NCBI RefSeq assembly: GCF_051020975.1
Contig: NW_027478161.1
Coordinates: 434,001 to 498,000 of the forward strand
Length of the DNA stretch: 64,000 nt
Origin: Osmia lignaria lignaria
Taxonomy: Eukaryota; Arthropoda; Insecta; Hymenoptera; Megachilidae
Direction: 5' to 3'
Shown one piece after another: positions 1-11,208 of the stretch. Under the pieces are notes generated by a model. The model was not told the DNA's origin and did no database searches. It saw only the letters and a list, made by a program, of their open reading frames with translations. Position 1 is the first letter of the stretch. Each line of letters opens with the position of its first letter. A program made the position numbers and the translations under genes.

Positions 1-156
1 GTAGGTGCGGCTTCGGAACTTTTAAATATCCTGATATATCTCGAGAACTACGCATCTGATCAAAAAATGTCATAGAACATAAAAAGTAGGAAACTTAATT
101 CTCTACAAAAAAGGTCTCTTAACATTTTGCCATAGCTCGCTTCGTTTCCGAGATAT
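1..156 (+). repeat. Partial monomer at left edge
   Basis: This is the 3' half of a monomer cut by the window edge. It carries the GTAGGTGCGG variant and the TCCTGATAT variant, as does the monomer starting at 2733. It matches the stretch beginning at 2899, so it belongs to the block copied at an offset of 2898 bp (nine periods). The array therefore extends to the left of the window. Confidence 0.93.
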
Positions 157-157
157 T

Positions 158-298
158 TGCAGATTTATCTCAAGGGAAGGGGCCTGACGGACATATTTCG
201 AGATATTTCTTCTTCTTGTTGTTCTTCTTCTGCACAGCTGAGCTGGAAGTGGCATTTGCAGGTCGCAATAGTGCAGAGTTATCTCAAAGAAAGGGGCC
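158..298 (+). repeat. Internal direct repeat within the monomer
   Basis: Positions 158-184 and 272-298 are two 27-bp words in direct orientation, 114 bp apart. Both start TGCAGA and end AAGGGGCC or equivalent, share the TTATCTCAA core, and differ at only three positions. Upstream of each copy is a further related stretch: AGCTCGC at 134-140 lies before the first copy, and AGGTCGC (AGCTCGC in most monomers) at 260-266 before the second, with about 12 bp more between the elements in the first. The monomer probably arose from a shorter ancestral unit by internal duplication. The same pair is present in every monomer I examined. Confidence 0.85.
206..231 (+). repeat. TTC/TTG pyrimidine-rich tract
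   Basis: A trinucleotide-like tract, three TTC units, two TTG units, then three TTC units, is present in almost every monomer. It is the simplest stretch of the monomer and a natural site of slippage. The monomer at 30102 has lost exactly three bases here, giving the single 319-bp period in the window. Point variants in it (TTCCTC, TTGCTC, TTGTTC) help define monomer types. Confidence 0.85.
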
Positions 299-378
299 AC
301 GGTGTTTCTGTATCTCTATTATGTTGGTGCGGCTTCGGAACTTTTAAATATCTCGATATATCTCGAAAACTACGCTTC

Positions 379-457
379 TGATCGAAAAATATCATAGAAC
401 ATAAATTGTAGGAAACATAATTCTCTACAAAAAACGTCTCTTAACATTTTGCCATAG
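379..457 (+). repeat. A/T-rich spacer segment of the monomer
   Basis: From the TGA that closes the long open frame to the TAG just before the next anchor lies a non-coding A/T-rich segment. It contains A runs, an imperfect dyad (GTAGGAAA with TTCTCTAC), and CTCTTAACATTTTGCC. Linked variants here (AAAAAGTAGG with CTTAATTC, AAATTGTAGG with CATAATTC, GCGTAAATTG with CATTATTC, AAAACGTAGG) track the monomer class. Most one-base length changes in the array fall in this segment. Confidence 0.85.
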
Positions 458-714
458 CTCGCTTCGTTTCCGAGATATTTGCAGATTCAGCTCAAAGGAA
501 CGGGCCTGACGGACATATTTCGAGATACTTCTTTTTCTTGTTGTTCTTCCTCTGCACAGCTAAGCTGGAAGTGGCATTTGCAGCTCGCAATAATGCAGAG
601 TTATCTCAAAGAAAGGGGCCACGGTGTTTCTGTATCTCTATTATGTTGGTGCGGCTTCGGAACTTTTAAATATCTTGATATATCTCGAGAACTACGCATC
701 TGATCAAAAAATGT

Positions 715-2850
715 CATAGAACATAAAAAGTAGGAAACTTAATTCTCTACAAAAAAGGTCTCTTAACATTTTGCCATAGCTCGCTTCGTTTCCGAGATAT
801 TTGCATATTTATCTCAAGGGAAGGGGCCTGACGGACATATTTCGAGATATTTCTTCTTCTTGTTGTTCTTCTTCTGCACAGCTAAGCTGGAAGTGGCATT
901 TGCGGCTCGCAATAGTGCAGAGTTATCTCAAAGAAAGGGGCCACCGTGTTTCTGTATCTCTATTATGTTGGTGCGGCTTCGGAACTTTTAAATATCTTGA
1001 TATATCTCGAGAACTACGCATCTGATCAAAAAATATCATAGAACACAAAAAGTAGGAAACTTAATTCTCTACAAAAAAGGTCTCTGAACATTTTGCCATA
1101 GCTCGCTTCGTTTCCGAGATATTTGCAGATTTATCTCAAGGGAAGGGGCCTGACGGACATATTTCGAGATATTTCTTCTTCTTGTTGTTCTTCTTCTGCA
1201 CAGCTGAGCTGGAAGTGGCATTTGCAGGTCGCAATAGTGCAGAGTTATCTCAAAGAAAGGGGCCACGGTGTTTCTGTATCTCTATTATCTTGGTGCGGCT
1301 TCGGAACTTTTAAATATTTCGACATATCTCGAAAACTACGCTTCTGATCAAAAAATATCATAGAGCGTAGATTGTAGGAAACATTATTCTCTACAAAAAA
1401 GGTCTCTTAACATTTTGCCATAGCTCGCTTCGTTTCCGAGATATTTGCAGATTCATCTCAAGGGAAGGGGTCTGACGGACATATTTCGAGATATTTCTTC
1501 TTCTTGTTGTTCTTCTTCTGCACAGCTAAGCTCGAAGCGGCATTTGCAGCTCGCAATAGTGCAGAGTTATCTCAAAGAAAGAGGCCACGGTGTTTCTGTA
1601 CCTCTATTATGTTGGTGCAGCTTCGGAACTTTTAAATATCTTGATATATCTCGAGAACCACGCATCTGATCAAAAAATATCATGGAACATAAAAAGTAGG
1701 AAACTTAATTCTCTACAAAAAAGGTCTCTTAACATTTTGCCATAGCTCGCTTCGTTTCCGAGATATTTGCAGATTTATCTCAAGGGAAGTGGCCTGACGG
1801 ACATATTTCGAGATATTTCTTCTTCTTGTTGTTCTTCTTCTGCACAGCTAAGCTGGAAGTGGCATTTCCAGCTCGCAATAGTGCAGAGTTATCTCAATGA
1901 AAGGGGCCACGGTGTTTCTGTATCTCTATTATGTTGGTGCGGCTTCGGAACTTTTAAATATCCTGATATATCTCGAGAACTACGCATCTGATCAAAAAAT
2001 ATCATAGAACATAAAAAGTAGGAAACTTAATTCTCTACAAAAAAGGTCTCTTAACATTTTGCCATAGCTCGCTTCGTTTCCGAGATATTTGCATATTTAT
2101 CTCAAGGGAAGGGGCCTGACGGCCATATTTCGAGATATTTCTTCTTCTTGTTGTTCTTCTTCTGCACAGCTAAGCTGGAAGTGGCATTTGCGGCTCGCAC
2201 TAGTGCAGAGTTATCTCAAAGAAAGGGGCCACGGTGTTTCTGTATCTCTATTATGTTGGTGCGGCTTCGGAACTTTTGAATATCTCGATATATCCCGACA
2301 ACTACGCTTCTGATCAAAAAATATCATAGAACATAAAAAGTAGGAAACTTAATTCTCTACAAAAAAGGTCTCTTAACATTTTGCCATAGCTCGCTTCGTT
2401 TCCGAGATATTTGCAGATTTATCTCAAGGGAAGGGGCCTGACGGACATATTTCGAGATATTTCTTCTTCTTGTTGTTCTTCTTCTGCACAGCTGAGCTGG
2501 AAGTGGCATTTGCAGGTCGCAATAGTGCAGAGTTATCTCAAAGAAAGGGGCCACGGTGTTTCTGTATCTCTATTATGTTGGTGCGGCTTCGGAACTTTTA
2601 AATATTTCGATATATCTCGAAAACTACGCTTCTGATCAAAAAATATCATAGAGCGTAAATTGTAGGAAACATTATTCTCTACAAAAAAGGTCTCTTAACA
2701 TTTTGCCATAGCTCTCTTCGTTTCCGAGATATTTGCAGATTTATCTCAAGGGAAGGGGCCTAACGGACATATTTCGAGATATTTCTTCTTCTTGTTGTTC
2801 TTCTTCTGCACAGCTAAGCTGGAAGTGGCATTTGCAGCTCGCAATAGTGC
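715..2850 (+). repeat. Duplicated block c-a-d-e-f-a, copy 1 (offset 5474)
   Basis: About six and a half monomers match 6189-8324 at an offset of 17 periods. Private markers shared by both copies include TATTATCTTGG, GAGCGTAGATTG, GAGAACCACGC, ATCATGGAAC and TATATCCCGAC. By eye I noticed only a couple of substitutions between copies, so the duplication is recent or recently converted. Confidence 0.88.
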
Positions 2851-2898
2851 AGAGTTATCTTAAAGAAAGGGGCCACGGTGTTTCTGTATCTCTATTAT

Positions 2899-3803
2899 GT
2901 AGGTGCGGCTTCGGAACTTTTAAATATCCTGATATATCTCGAGAACTACGCATCTGATCAAAAAATGTCATAGAACATAAAAAGTAGGAAACTTAATTCT
3001 CTACAAAAAAGGTCTCTTAACATTTTGCCATAGCTCGCTTCGTTTCCGAGATATTTGCAGATTTATCTCAAGGGAAGGGGCCTGACGGACATATTTCGAG
3101 ATATTTCTTCTTCTTGTTGTTCTTCTTCTGCACAGCTGAGCTGGAAGTGGCATTTGCAGGTCGCAATAGTGCAGAGTTATCTCAAAGAAAGGGGCCACGG
3201 TGTTTCTGTATCTCTATTATGTTGGTGCGGCTTCGGAACTTTTAAATATCTCGATATATCTCGAAAACTACGCTTCTGATCGAAAAATATCATAGAACAT
3301 AAATTGTAGGAAACATAATTCTCTACAAAAAACGTCTCTTAACATTTTGCCATAGCTCGCTTCGTTTCCGAGATATTTGCAGATTCAGCTCAAAGGAACG
3401 GGCCTGACGGACATATTTCGAGATACTTCTTTTTCTTGTTGTTCTTCCTCTGCACAGCTAAGCTGGAAGTGGCATTTGCAGCTCGCAATAATGCAGAGTT
3501 ATCTCAAAGAAAGGGGCCACGGTGTTTCTGTATCTCTATTATGTTGGTGCGGCTTCGGAACTTTTAAATATCTTGATATATCTCGAGAACTACGCATCTG
3601 ATCAAAAAATGTCATAGAACATAAAAAGTAGGAAACTTAATTCTCTACAAAAAAGGTCTCTTAACATTTTGCCATAGCTCGCTTCGTTTCCGAGATATTT
3701 GCATATTTATCTCAAGGGAAGGGGCCTGACGGACATATTTCGAGATATTTCTTCTTCTTGTTGTTCTTCTTCTGCACAGCTAAGCTGGAAGTGGCATTTG
3801 CGG
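2899..3803 (+). repeat. Duplicated block g-a-b, copy 2 (offset 2898)
   Basis: Partner of the left-edge block. Its left part is a monomer (2733) that looks mosaic: a type-j front (CTAACGG) joined to a type-k back (CTTAAAGAAAGG, GTAGGTGCGG). Confidence 0.83.
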
Positions 3804-4440
3804 CTCGCACTAGTGCAGAGTTATCTCAAAGAAAGGGGCCACGGTGTTTCTGTATCTCTATTATGTTGGTGCGGCTTCGGAACTTTTGAATATCTCGATA
3901 TATCTCGACAACTACGCTTCTGATCAAAAAATATCATAGAACATAAAACGTAGGAAACTTAATTCTCTACAAAAAAGGTCTCTTAACATTTTGCCATAGC
4001 TCGCTTCGTTTCCGAGATATTTGCAGATTTATCTCAAGGGAAGGGGCCTGACGGACATATTTCGAGATATTTCTTCTTCTTGTTGTTCTTCTTCTGCACA
4101 GCTGAGCTGGAAGTGGCATTTGCAGGTCGCAATAGTGCAGAGTTATCTCAAAGAAAGGGGCCACGGTGTTTCTGTATCTCTATTATGTTGGTGCGGCTTC
4201 GGAACTTTTAAATATCTCGATATATCTCGAAAACTACGCTTCTGATCGAAAAATATCATAGAACATAAATTGTAGGAAACATAATTCTCTACAAAAAACG
4301 TCTCTTAACATTTTGCCATAGCTCGCTTCGTTTCCGAGATATTTGCAGATTCAGCTCAAAGGAACGGGCCTGACGGACATATTTCGAGATACTTCTTTTT
4401 CTTGTTGTTCTTCCTCTGCACAGCTAAGCTGGAAGTGGCA
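3055..4440 (+). repeat. Duplicated block a-b-f-a, copy 1 (offset 5796)
   Basis: This matches 8851-10236 at 18 periods. Shared rare features are GATCGAAAAATATC in both type-a monomers, AAAAAACGTC, and AAAACGTAGG in the spacer after the type-f monomer. Confidence 0.87.
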
Positions 4441-5710
4441 TTTGCAGCTCGCAATAATGCAGAGTTATCTCAAAGAATGGGGCCACGGTGTTTCTGTATC
4501 TCTATTATGTTGGTGCGGCTTCGGAACTTTTAAATATCTTGATATATCTCGAGAACTACGCATCTGATCAAAAAATATCGTCGAACATAAAAAGTAGGAA
4601 ACTTAATTCTCTACAAAAAAGGTCTCTTAACATTTTGCCATAGCTCTCTTCGTTTCCGAGATATTTGCAGATTTATCTCAAGGGAAGGGGCCTGACGGAC
4701 ATATTTCGAGATATTTCTTCTTCTTGTTGTTCTTCTTCTGCACAGCTAAGCTGGAAGTGGCATTTGCGGCTCGCACTAGTGCAGAGTTATCTCAAAGAAA
4801 GGGGCCACGGTGTTTCTGTATCTGTATTATGTTGGTGCGGCTTCGGCACTTTTAAATATCTTGATATATCTCGAGAACTACGCATCTGATCAAAAAAATA
4901 TCATAGAACATAAAAAGTAGGAAACTTAATTCTCTACAAAAAAGGTCTCTTAACATTTCGCCATAGCTCGCTTCGTTTCCGAGATATTTGCAGATTTATC
5001 TCAAGGGAAGGGGCCTGTCGGACATATTTCGAGATATTTCTTCTTCTTGTTGTTCTTCTTCTGCACAGCTAAGCTGGAAGTGGCATTTGCGGCTCGCACT
5101 AGTGCAGAGTTATCTCAAAGAAAGGGGCCACGGTGTTTCTGTATCTCTATTATGTTGGTGCGGCTTCGGAACTTTTAAATATCTCGATATATCTCGAAAA
5201 CTACGCTTCTGATCGAAAAATATCATAGAACATAAATTGTAGGAAACATAATTCTCTCCAAAAATGTCTCTTAACATTTTGCCATAGCTCGCTTCGTTTC
5301 CGAGATATTTGCAGATTTATCTCAAGGGAAGTGGCCTGACGGACATATTTCGAGATATTTCTTCTTCTTGTTGTTCTTCTTCTGCACAGCTAAGCTGGAA
5401 GTGGCATTTCCAGCTCGCAATAGTGCAGAGTTATCTCAATGAAAGGGGCCACGGTGTTTCTGTATCTCTATTATGTTGGTGCGGCTTCGGAACTTTTGAA
5501 TATCTCGATATATCTCGACAACTACGCTTCTGATCAAAAAATATCATAGAACATAAAAAGTAGGAAACTTAATTCTCTACAAAAAAGGTCTCTTAACATT
5601 TTGCCATAGCTCGCTTCGTTTCCGAGATATTTGCAGATTTATCTCAAGGGAAGGGGCCTAACGGACATATTTCGAGATATTTCTTCTTCTTGTTGTTCTT
5701 CTTCTGCACA
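4343..5710 (+). repeat. Duplicated block b-h-i-e, copy 1 (offset 12557)
   Basis: This matches 16900-18267. It contains the length-variant pair: a 323-bp type-h monomer (extra A in the A run after GATC) followed by a 321-bp type-i monomer (CTCTCCAAAAATGTC, one base short). The two changes cancel, so 644-bp phasing is restored. AAAGAATGGGG is private to this copy. Confidence 0.87.
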
Positions 5711-6188
5711 GCTAAGCTGGAAGTGGCATTTGCAGCTCGCAATAGTGCAGAGTTATCTCAAAGAAAGAGGCCACGGTGTTTCTGTACCTCTATTATGTTG
5801 GTGCAGCTTCGGAACTTTTAAATATCTTGATATATCTCGAGAACTACGCATCTGATCAAAAAATATCGTCGAACATAAAAAGTAGGAAACTTAATTCGCT
5901 ACAAAAAAGGTCTCTTAACATTTTGCCATAGCTCTCTTCGTTTCCGAGATATTTGCAGATTCAGCTCAAAGGAACTGGCCTGACGGACATATTTCGAGAT
6001 ATTTCTTCTTCTTGTTGTTCTTCCTCTGCACAGCTAAGCTGGAAATGGCATTTGCAGCTCGCAATAGTGCAGAGTTATCTTAAAGAAAGGGGCCACGGTG
6101 TTTCTGTATCTCTATTATGTAGGTGCGGCTTCGGAACTTTTAAATATCTTGATATATCTCGAGAACTACGCATCTGATCAAAAAATGT

Positions 6189-8324
6189 CATAGAACATAA
6201 AAAGTAGGAAACTTAATTCTCTACAAAAAAGGTCTCTTAACATTTTGCCATATCTCGCTTCGTTTCCGAGATATTTGCATATTTATCTCAAGGGAAGGGG
6301 CCTGACGGACATATTTCGAGATATTTCTTCTTCTTGTTGTTCTTCTTCTGCACAGCTAAGCTGGAAGTGGCATTTGCGGCTCGCAATAGTGCAGAGTTAT
6401 CTCAAAGAAAGGGGCCACCGTGTTTCTGTATCTCTATTATGTTGGTGCGGCTTCGGAACTTTTAAATATCTTGATATATCTCGAGAACTACGCATCTGAT
6501 CAAAAAATATCATAGAACACAAAAAGTAGGAAACTTAATTCTCTACAAAAAAGGTCTCTGAACATTTTGCCATAGCTCGCTTCGTTTCCGAGATATTTGC
6601 AGATTTATCTCAAGGGAAGGGGCCTGACGGACATATTTCGAGATATTTCTTCTTCTTGTTGTTCTTCTTCTGCACAGCTGAGCTGGAAGTGGCATTTGCA
6701 GGTCGCAATAGTGCAGAGTTATCTCAAATAAAGGGGCCACGGTGTTTCTGTATCTCTATTATCTTGGTGCGGCTTCGGAACTTTTAAATATTTCGACATA
6801 TCTCGAAAACTACGCTTCTGATCAAAAAATATCATAGAGCGTAGATTGTAGGAAACATTATTCTCTACAAAAAAGGTCTCTTAACATTTTGCCATAGCTC
6901 GCTTCGTTTCCGAGATATTTGCAGATTCATCTCAAGGGAAGGGGTCTGACGGACATATTTCGAGATATTTCTTCTTCTTGTTGTTCTTCTTCTGCACAGC
7001 TAAGCTCGAAGCGGCATTTGCAGCTCGCAATAGTGCAGAGTTATCTCAAAGAAAGAGGCCACGGTGTTTCTGTACCTCTATTATGTTGGTGCAGCTTCGG
7101 AACTTTTAAATATCTTGATATATCTCGAGAACCACGCATCTGATCAAAAAATATCATGGAACATAAAAAGTAGGAAACTTAATTCTCTACAAAAAAGGTC
7201 TCTTAACATTTTGCCATAGCTCGCTTCGTTTCCGAGATATTTGCAGATTTATCTCAAGGGAAGTGGCCTGACGGACATATTTCGAGATATTTCTTCTTCT
7301 TGTTGTTCTTCTTCTGCACAGCTAAGCTGGAAGTGGCATTTCCAGCTCGCAATAGTGCAGAGTTATCTCAATGAAAGGGGCCACGGTGTTTCTGTATCTC
7401 TATTATGTTGGTGCGGCTTCGGAACTTTTAAATATCCTGATATATCTCGAGAACTACGCATCTGATCAAAAAATATCATAGAACATAAAAAGTAGGAAAC
7501 TTAATTCTCTACAAAAAAGGTCTCTTAACATTTTGCCATAGCTCGCTTCGTTTCCGAGATATTTGCATATTTATCTCAAGGGAAGGGGCCTGACGGCCAT
7601 ATTTCGAGATATTTCTTCTTCTTGTTGTTCTTCTTCTGCACAGCTAAGCTGGAAGTGGCATTTGCGGCTCGCACTAGTGCAGAGTTATCTCAAAGAAAGG
7701 GGCCACGGTGTTTCTGTATCTCTATTATGTTGGTGCGGCTTCGGAACTTTTGAATATCTCGATATATCCCGACAACTACGCTTCTGATCAAAAAATATCA
7801 TAGAACATAAAAAGTAGGAAACTTAATTCTCTACAAAAAAGGTCTCTTAACATTTTGCCATAGCTCGCTTCGTTTCCGAGATATTTGCAGATTTATCTCA
7901 AGGGAAGGGGCCTGACGGACATATTTCGAGATATTTCTTCTTCTTGTTGTTCTTCTTCTGCACAGCTGAGCTGGAAGTGGCATTTGCAGGTCGCAATAGT
8001 GCAGAGTTATCTCAAAGAAAGGGGCCACGGTGTTTCTGTATCTCTATTATGTTGGTGCGGCTTCGGAACTTTTAAATATTTCGATATATCTCGAAAACTA
8101 CGCTTCTGATCAAAAAATATCATAGAGCGTAAATTGTAGGAAACATTATTCTCTACAAAAAAGGTCTCTTAACATTTTGCCATAGCTCTCTTCGTTTCCG
8201 AGATATTTGCAGATTTATCTCAAGGGAAGGGGCCTAACGGACATATTTCGAGATATTTCTTCTTCTTGTTGTTCTTCTTCTGCACAGCTAAGCTGGAAGT
8301 GGCATTTGCAGCTCGCAATAGTGC
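6189..8324 (+). repeat. Duplicated block c-a-d-e-f-a, copy 2 (offset 5474)
   Basis: Second copy of the block at 715-2850. Differences seen include CCATATCTCG for CCATAGCTCG just before the first monomer, and GAA to TAA at 6729-6731, which puts a stop in the long frame of the monomer at 6597. The match ends inside the monomer at 8207, which continues as a complete type j. Confidence 0.88.
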
Positions 8325-8850
8325 AGAGTTATCTCAAAGAAAGAGGCCACGGTGTTTCTGTACCTCTATTATGTTGGTGCAGCTTCGGAACTTTTAAATA
8401 TCTTGATATATCTCGAGAACTACGCATCTGATCAAAAAATATCGTCGAACATAAAAAGTAGGAAACTTAATTCTCTACAAAAAAGGTCTCTTAACATTTT
8501 GCCATAGCTCTCTTCGTTTCCGAGATATTTGCAGATTCAGCTCAAAGGAACTGGCCTGACGGACATATTTCGAGATATTTCTTCTTCTTGTTGTTCTTCC
8601 TCTGCACAGCTAAGCTGGAAATGGCATTTGCAGCTCGCAATAGTGCAGAGTTATCTTAAAGAAAGGGGCCACGGTGTTTCTGTATCTCTATTATGTAGGT
8701 GCGGCTTCGGAACTTTTAAATATCTTGATATATCTCGAGAACTACGCATCTGATCAAAAAATGTCATAGAACATAAAAAGTAGGAAACTTAATTCTCTAC
8801 AAAAAAGGTCTCTTAACATTTTGCCATAGCTCGCTTCGTTTCCGAGATAT

Positions 8851-10236
8851 TTGCAGATTTATCTCAAGGGAAGGGGCCTGACGGACATATTTCGAGATAT
8901 TTCTTCTTCTTGTTGTTCTTCTTCTGCACAGCTGAGCTGGAAGTGGCATTTGCAGGTCGCAATAGTGCAGAGTTATCTCAAAGAAAGGGGCCACGGTGTT
9001 TCTGTATCTCTATTATGTTGGTGCGGCTTCGGAACTTTTACATATCTCGATATATCTCGAAAACTACGCTTCTGATCGAAAAATATCATAGAACATAAAT
9101 TGTAGGAAACATAATTCTCTACAAAAAACGTCTCTTAACATTTTGCCATAGCTCGCTTCGTTTCCGAGATATTTGCAGATTCAGCTCAAAGGAACGGGCC
9201 TGACGGACATATTTCGAGATACTTCTTTTTCTTGTTGTTCTTCCTCTGCACAGCTAAGCTGGAAGTGGCATTTGCAGCTCGCAATAATGCAGAGTTATCT
9301 CAAAGAAAGGGGCCACGGTGTTTCTGTATCTCTATTATGTTGGTGCGGCTTCGGAACTTTTAAATATCTTGATATATCTCGAGAACTACGCATCTGATCA
9401 AAAAATGTCATAGAACATAAAAAGTAGGAAACTTAATTCTCTACAAAAAAGGTCTCTTAACATTTTGCCATAGCTCGCTTCGTTTCCGAGATATTTGCAT
9501 ATTTATCTCAAGGGAAGGGGCCTGACGGACATATTTCGAGATATTTCTTCTTCTTGTTGTTCTTCTTCTGCACAGCTAAGCTGGAAGTGGCATTTGCGGC
9601 TCGCACTAGTGCAGAGTTATCTCAAAGAAAGGGGCCACGGTGTTTCTGTATCTCTATTATGTTGGTGCGGCTTCGGAACTTTTGAATATCTCGATATATC
9701 TCGACAACTACGCTTCTGATCAAAAAATATCATAGAACAGAAAACGTAGGAAACTTAATTCTCTACAAAAAAGGTCTCTTAACATTTTGCCATAGCTCGC
9801 TTCGTTTCCGAGATATTTGCAGATTTATCTCAAGGGAAGGGGCCTGACGGACATATTTCGAGATATTTCTTCTTCTTGTTGTTCTTCTTCTGCACAGCTG
9901 AGCTGGAAGTGGCATTTGCAGGTCGCAATAGTGCAGAGTTATCTCAAAGAAAGGGGCCACGGTGTTTCTGTATCTCTATTATGTTGGTGCGGCTTCGGAA
10001 CTTTTAAATATCTCGATATATCTCGAAAACTACGCTTCTGATCGAAAAATATCATAGAACATAAATTGTAGGAAACATAATTCTCTACAAAAAACGTCTC
10101 TTAACATTTTGCCATAGCTCGCTTCGTTTCCGAGATATTTGCAGATTCAGCTCAAAGGAACGGGCCTGACGGACATATTTCGAGATACTTCTTTTTCTTG
10201 TTGTTCTTCCTCTGCACAGCTAAGCTGGAAGTGGCA
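8851..10236 (+). repeat. Duplicated block a-b-f-a, copy 2 (offset 5796)
   Basis: Second copy. Private differences are TTTTACATATC in the first monomer and AACAGAAAACG in the spacer before 9817, where copy 1 has AACATAAAACG. The match stops inside the monomer at 10139, which switches to type h sequence. Confidence 0.87.
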
Positions 10237-10242
10237 TTTGCG

Positions 10243-11208
10243 GCTCGCACTAGTGCAGAGTTATCTCAAAGAAAGGGGCCACGGTGTTTCTGTATCTGTA
10301 TTATGTTGGTGCGGCTTCGGCACTTTTAAATATCTTGATATATCTCGAGAACTACGCATCTGATCAAAAAAATATCATAGAACATAAAAAGTAGGAAACT
10401 TAATTCTCTACAAAAAAGGTCTCTTAACATTTCGCCATAGCTCGCTTCGTTCCCGAGATATTTGCAGATTTATCTCAAGGGAAGGGGCCTGTCGGACATA
10501 TTTCGAGATATTTCTTCTTCTTGTTGTTCTTCTTCTGCACAGCTAAGCTGGAAGTGGCATTTGCGGCTCGCACTAGTGCAAAGTTATCTCAAAGAAAGGG
10601 GCCACGGTGTTTCTGTATCTCTATTATGTTGGTGCGGCTTCGGAACTTTTAAATATCTCGATATATCTCGAAAACTACGCTTCTGATCGAAAAATATCAT
10701 AGAACATAAATTGTAGGAAACATAATTCTCTCCAAAAATGTCTGTTAACATTTTGCCATAGCTCGCTTCGTTTCCGAGATATTTGCAGATTTATCTCAAG
10801 GGAAGTGGCCTGACGGACATATTTCGAGATATTTCTTCTTCTTGTTGTTCTTCTTCTGCACAGCTAAGCTGGAAGTGGCATTTCCAGCTCGCAATAGTGC
10901 AGAGTTATCTCAATGAAAGGGGCCACGGTGTTTCTGTATCTCTATTATGTTGGTGCGGCTTCGGAACTTTTGAATATCTCGATATATCTCGACAACTACG
11001 CTTCTGATCAAAAAATATCATAGAACATAAAAAGTAGGAAACTTAATTCTCTACAAAAAAGGTCTCTTAACATTTTGCCATAGCTCGCTTTGTTTCCGAG
11101 ATATTTGCAGATTTATCTCAAGGGAAGGGGCCTAACGGACATATTTCGAGATATTTCTTCTTCTTGTTGTTCTTCTTCTGCACAGCTAAACTGGAAGTGG
11201 CATTTCCA
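10243..11208 (+). repeat. 3-monomer higher-order unit, copy 1 (966 bp)
   Basis: A unit of h-back, i, e and l-front, repeated immediately to the right at an offset of exactly 966 bp. Markers are CTGTATCTGTATT, TCGGCACTTT, seven A after GATC, CGTTCCCGAG, GTGCAAAGTT, TCTGTTAAC and CTTTGTTTCC. The monomer at 10139 is a type-b front joined to this h back. Confidence 0.9.

Larger units (their letters stand above)
149..368. other. CGAGATAT word quartet, two in each orientation
   Basis: CGAGATATTT occurs at 149-158 and 199-208. Its exact reverse complement AAATATCTCG is at 346-355, and ATATCTCGAAA at 358-368 is the reverse complement of TTTCGAGATAT at 196-206 (11 of 11). The two inverted words start 10 bp apart, about one helical turn. 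The order forward-forward-inverted-inverted allows nested pairing in a transcript or an extruded strand. In the other major monomer class the first inverted word reads AAATATCTTG, which keeps pairing in RNA through a G-U wobble. Any protein-binding or structural role is inference. Confidence 0.7.
157..478 (+). repeat. Reference 322-bp monomer (type a)
   Basis: Chosen to describe monomer anatomy. In order it holds: a TTGCAG anchor; the first copy of a 27-bp direct repeat (158-184); the TTTCGAGATAT word (196-206); a TTC/TTG pyrimidine tract (206-231); CAGCTGAGCTGG, the CAGCTG variant specific to type a; the second direct-repeat copy (272-298); GGTGTTTCTGTATCTC; GCGGCTTCGGAAC; and the inverted CGAGATAT words (346-368). 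Next come TGA at 379-381 and an A/T-rich spacer. Type a recurs many times in the left domain, for example at 2411, 3055, 4021, 7885, 8851 and 9817. No initiating ATG lies in the long open frame. Confidence 0.95.
1..905 (+). repeat. Duplicated block g-a-b, copy 1 (offset 2898)
   Basis: This matches 2899-3803 at an offset of exactly nine periods. Shared rare variants include GTAGGTGCGG followed by TCCTGATAT, GATCGAAAAATATC, and AAAAAACGTCTC. The match is lost inside the monomer that starts at 801, where GCAATAGTGC replaces GCACTAGTGC. Confidence 0.85.

Noticed and set aside
141..160. CENP-B-box-like word in CTTCGTTTCCGAGAT or TTTCGAGATATTTC
   Set aside because: Only the TTCG part, or TTCG plus the spaced A, agrees with the known box; the CGGG part is missing.
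103..300. 65-residue minus-strand frame in type-a monomers
   Set aside because: It starts at GTG and is open only because type a has CTGAGC where other types have CTAAGC; a single base removes a stop. This is a shadow of the repeat.
331..348. RNA polymerase III B-box and terminator in GGCTTCGGAACTTTTAAA
   Set aside because: The match to GGTTCGANNCC needs an inserted base, and no A-box lies at a suitable distance, so it is not a tRNA-like promoter.
157..381. 74-residue reading frame, repeated in each monomer, as a protein gene
   Set aside because: It starts at TTG, has no conserved ATG, stops in each monomer, is broken by stops in at least four copies and a frameshift in another, and lies wholly within a satellite.
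157..478. Monomer as a simple dimer of two 161-bp halves
   Set aside because: The only clear internal direct repeat has a 114-bp spacing, and the halves do not align at 161 bp by eye.
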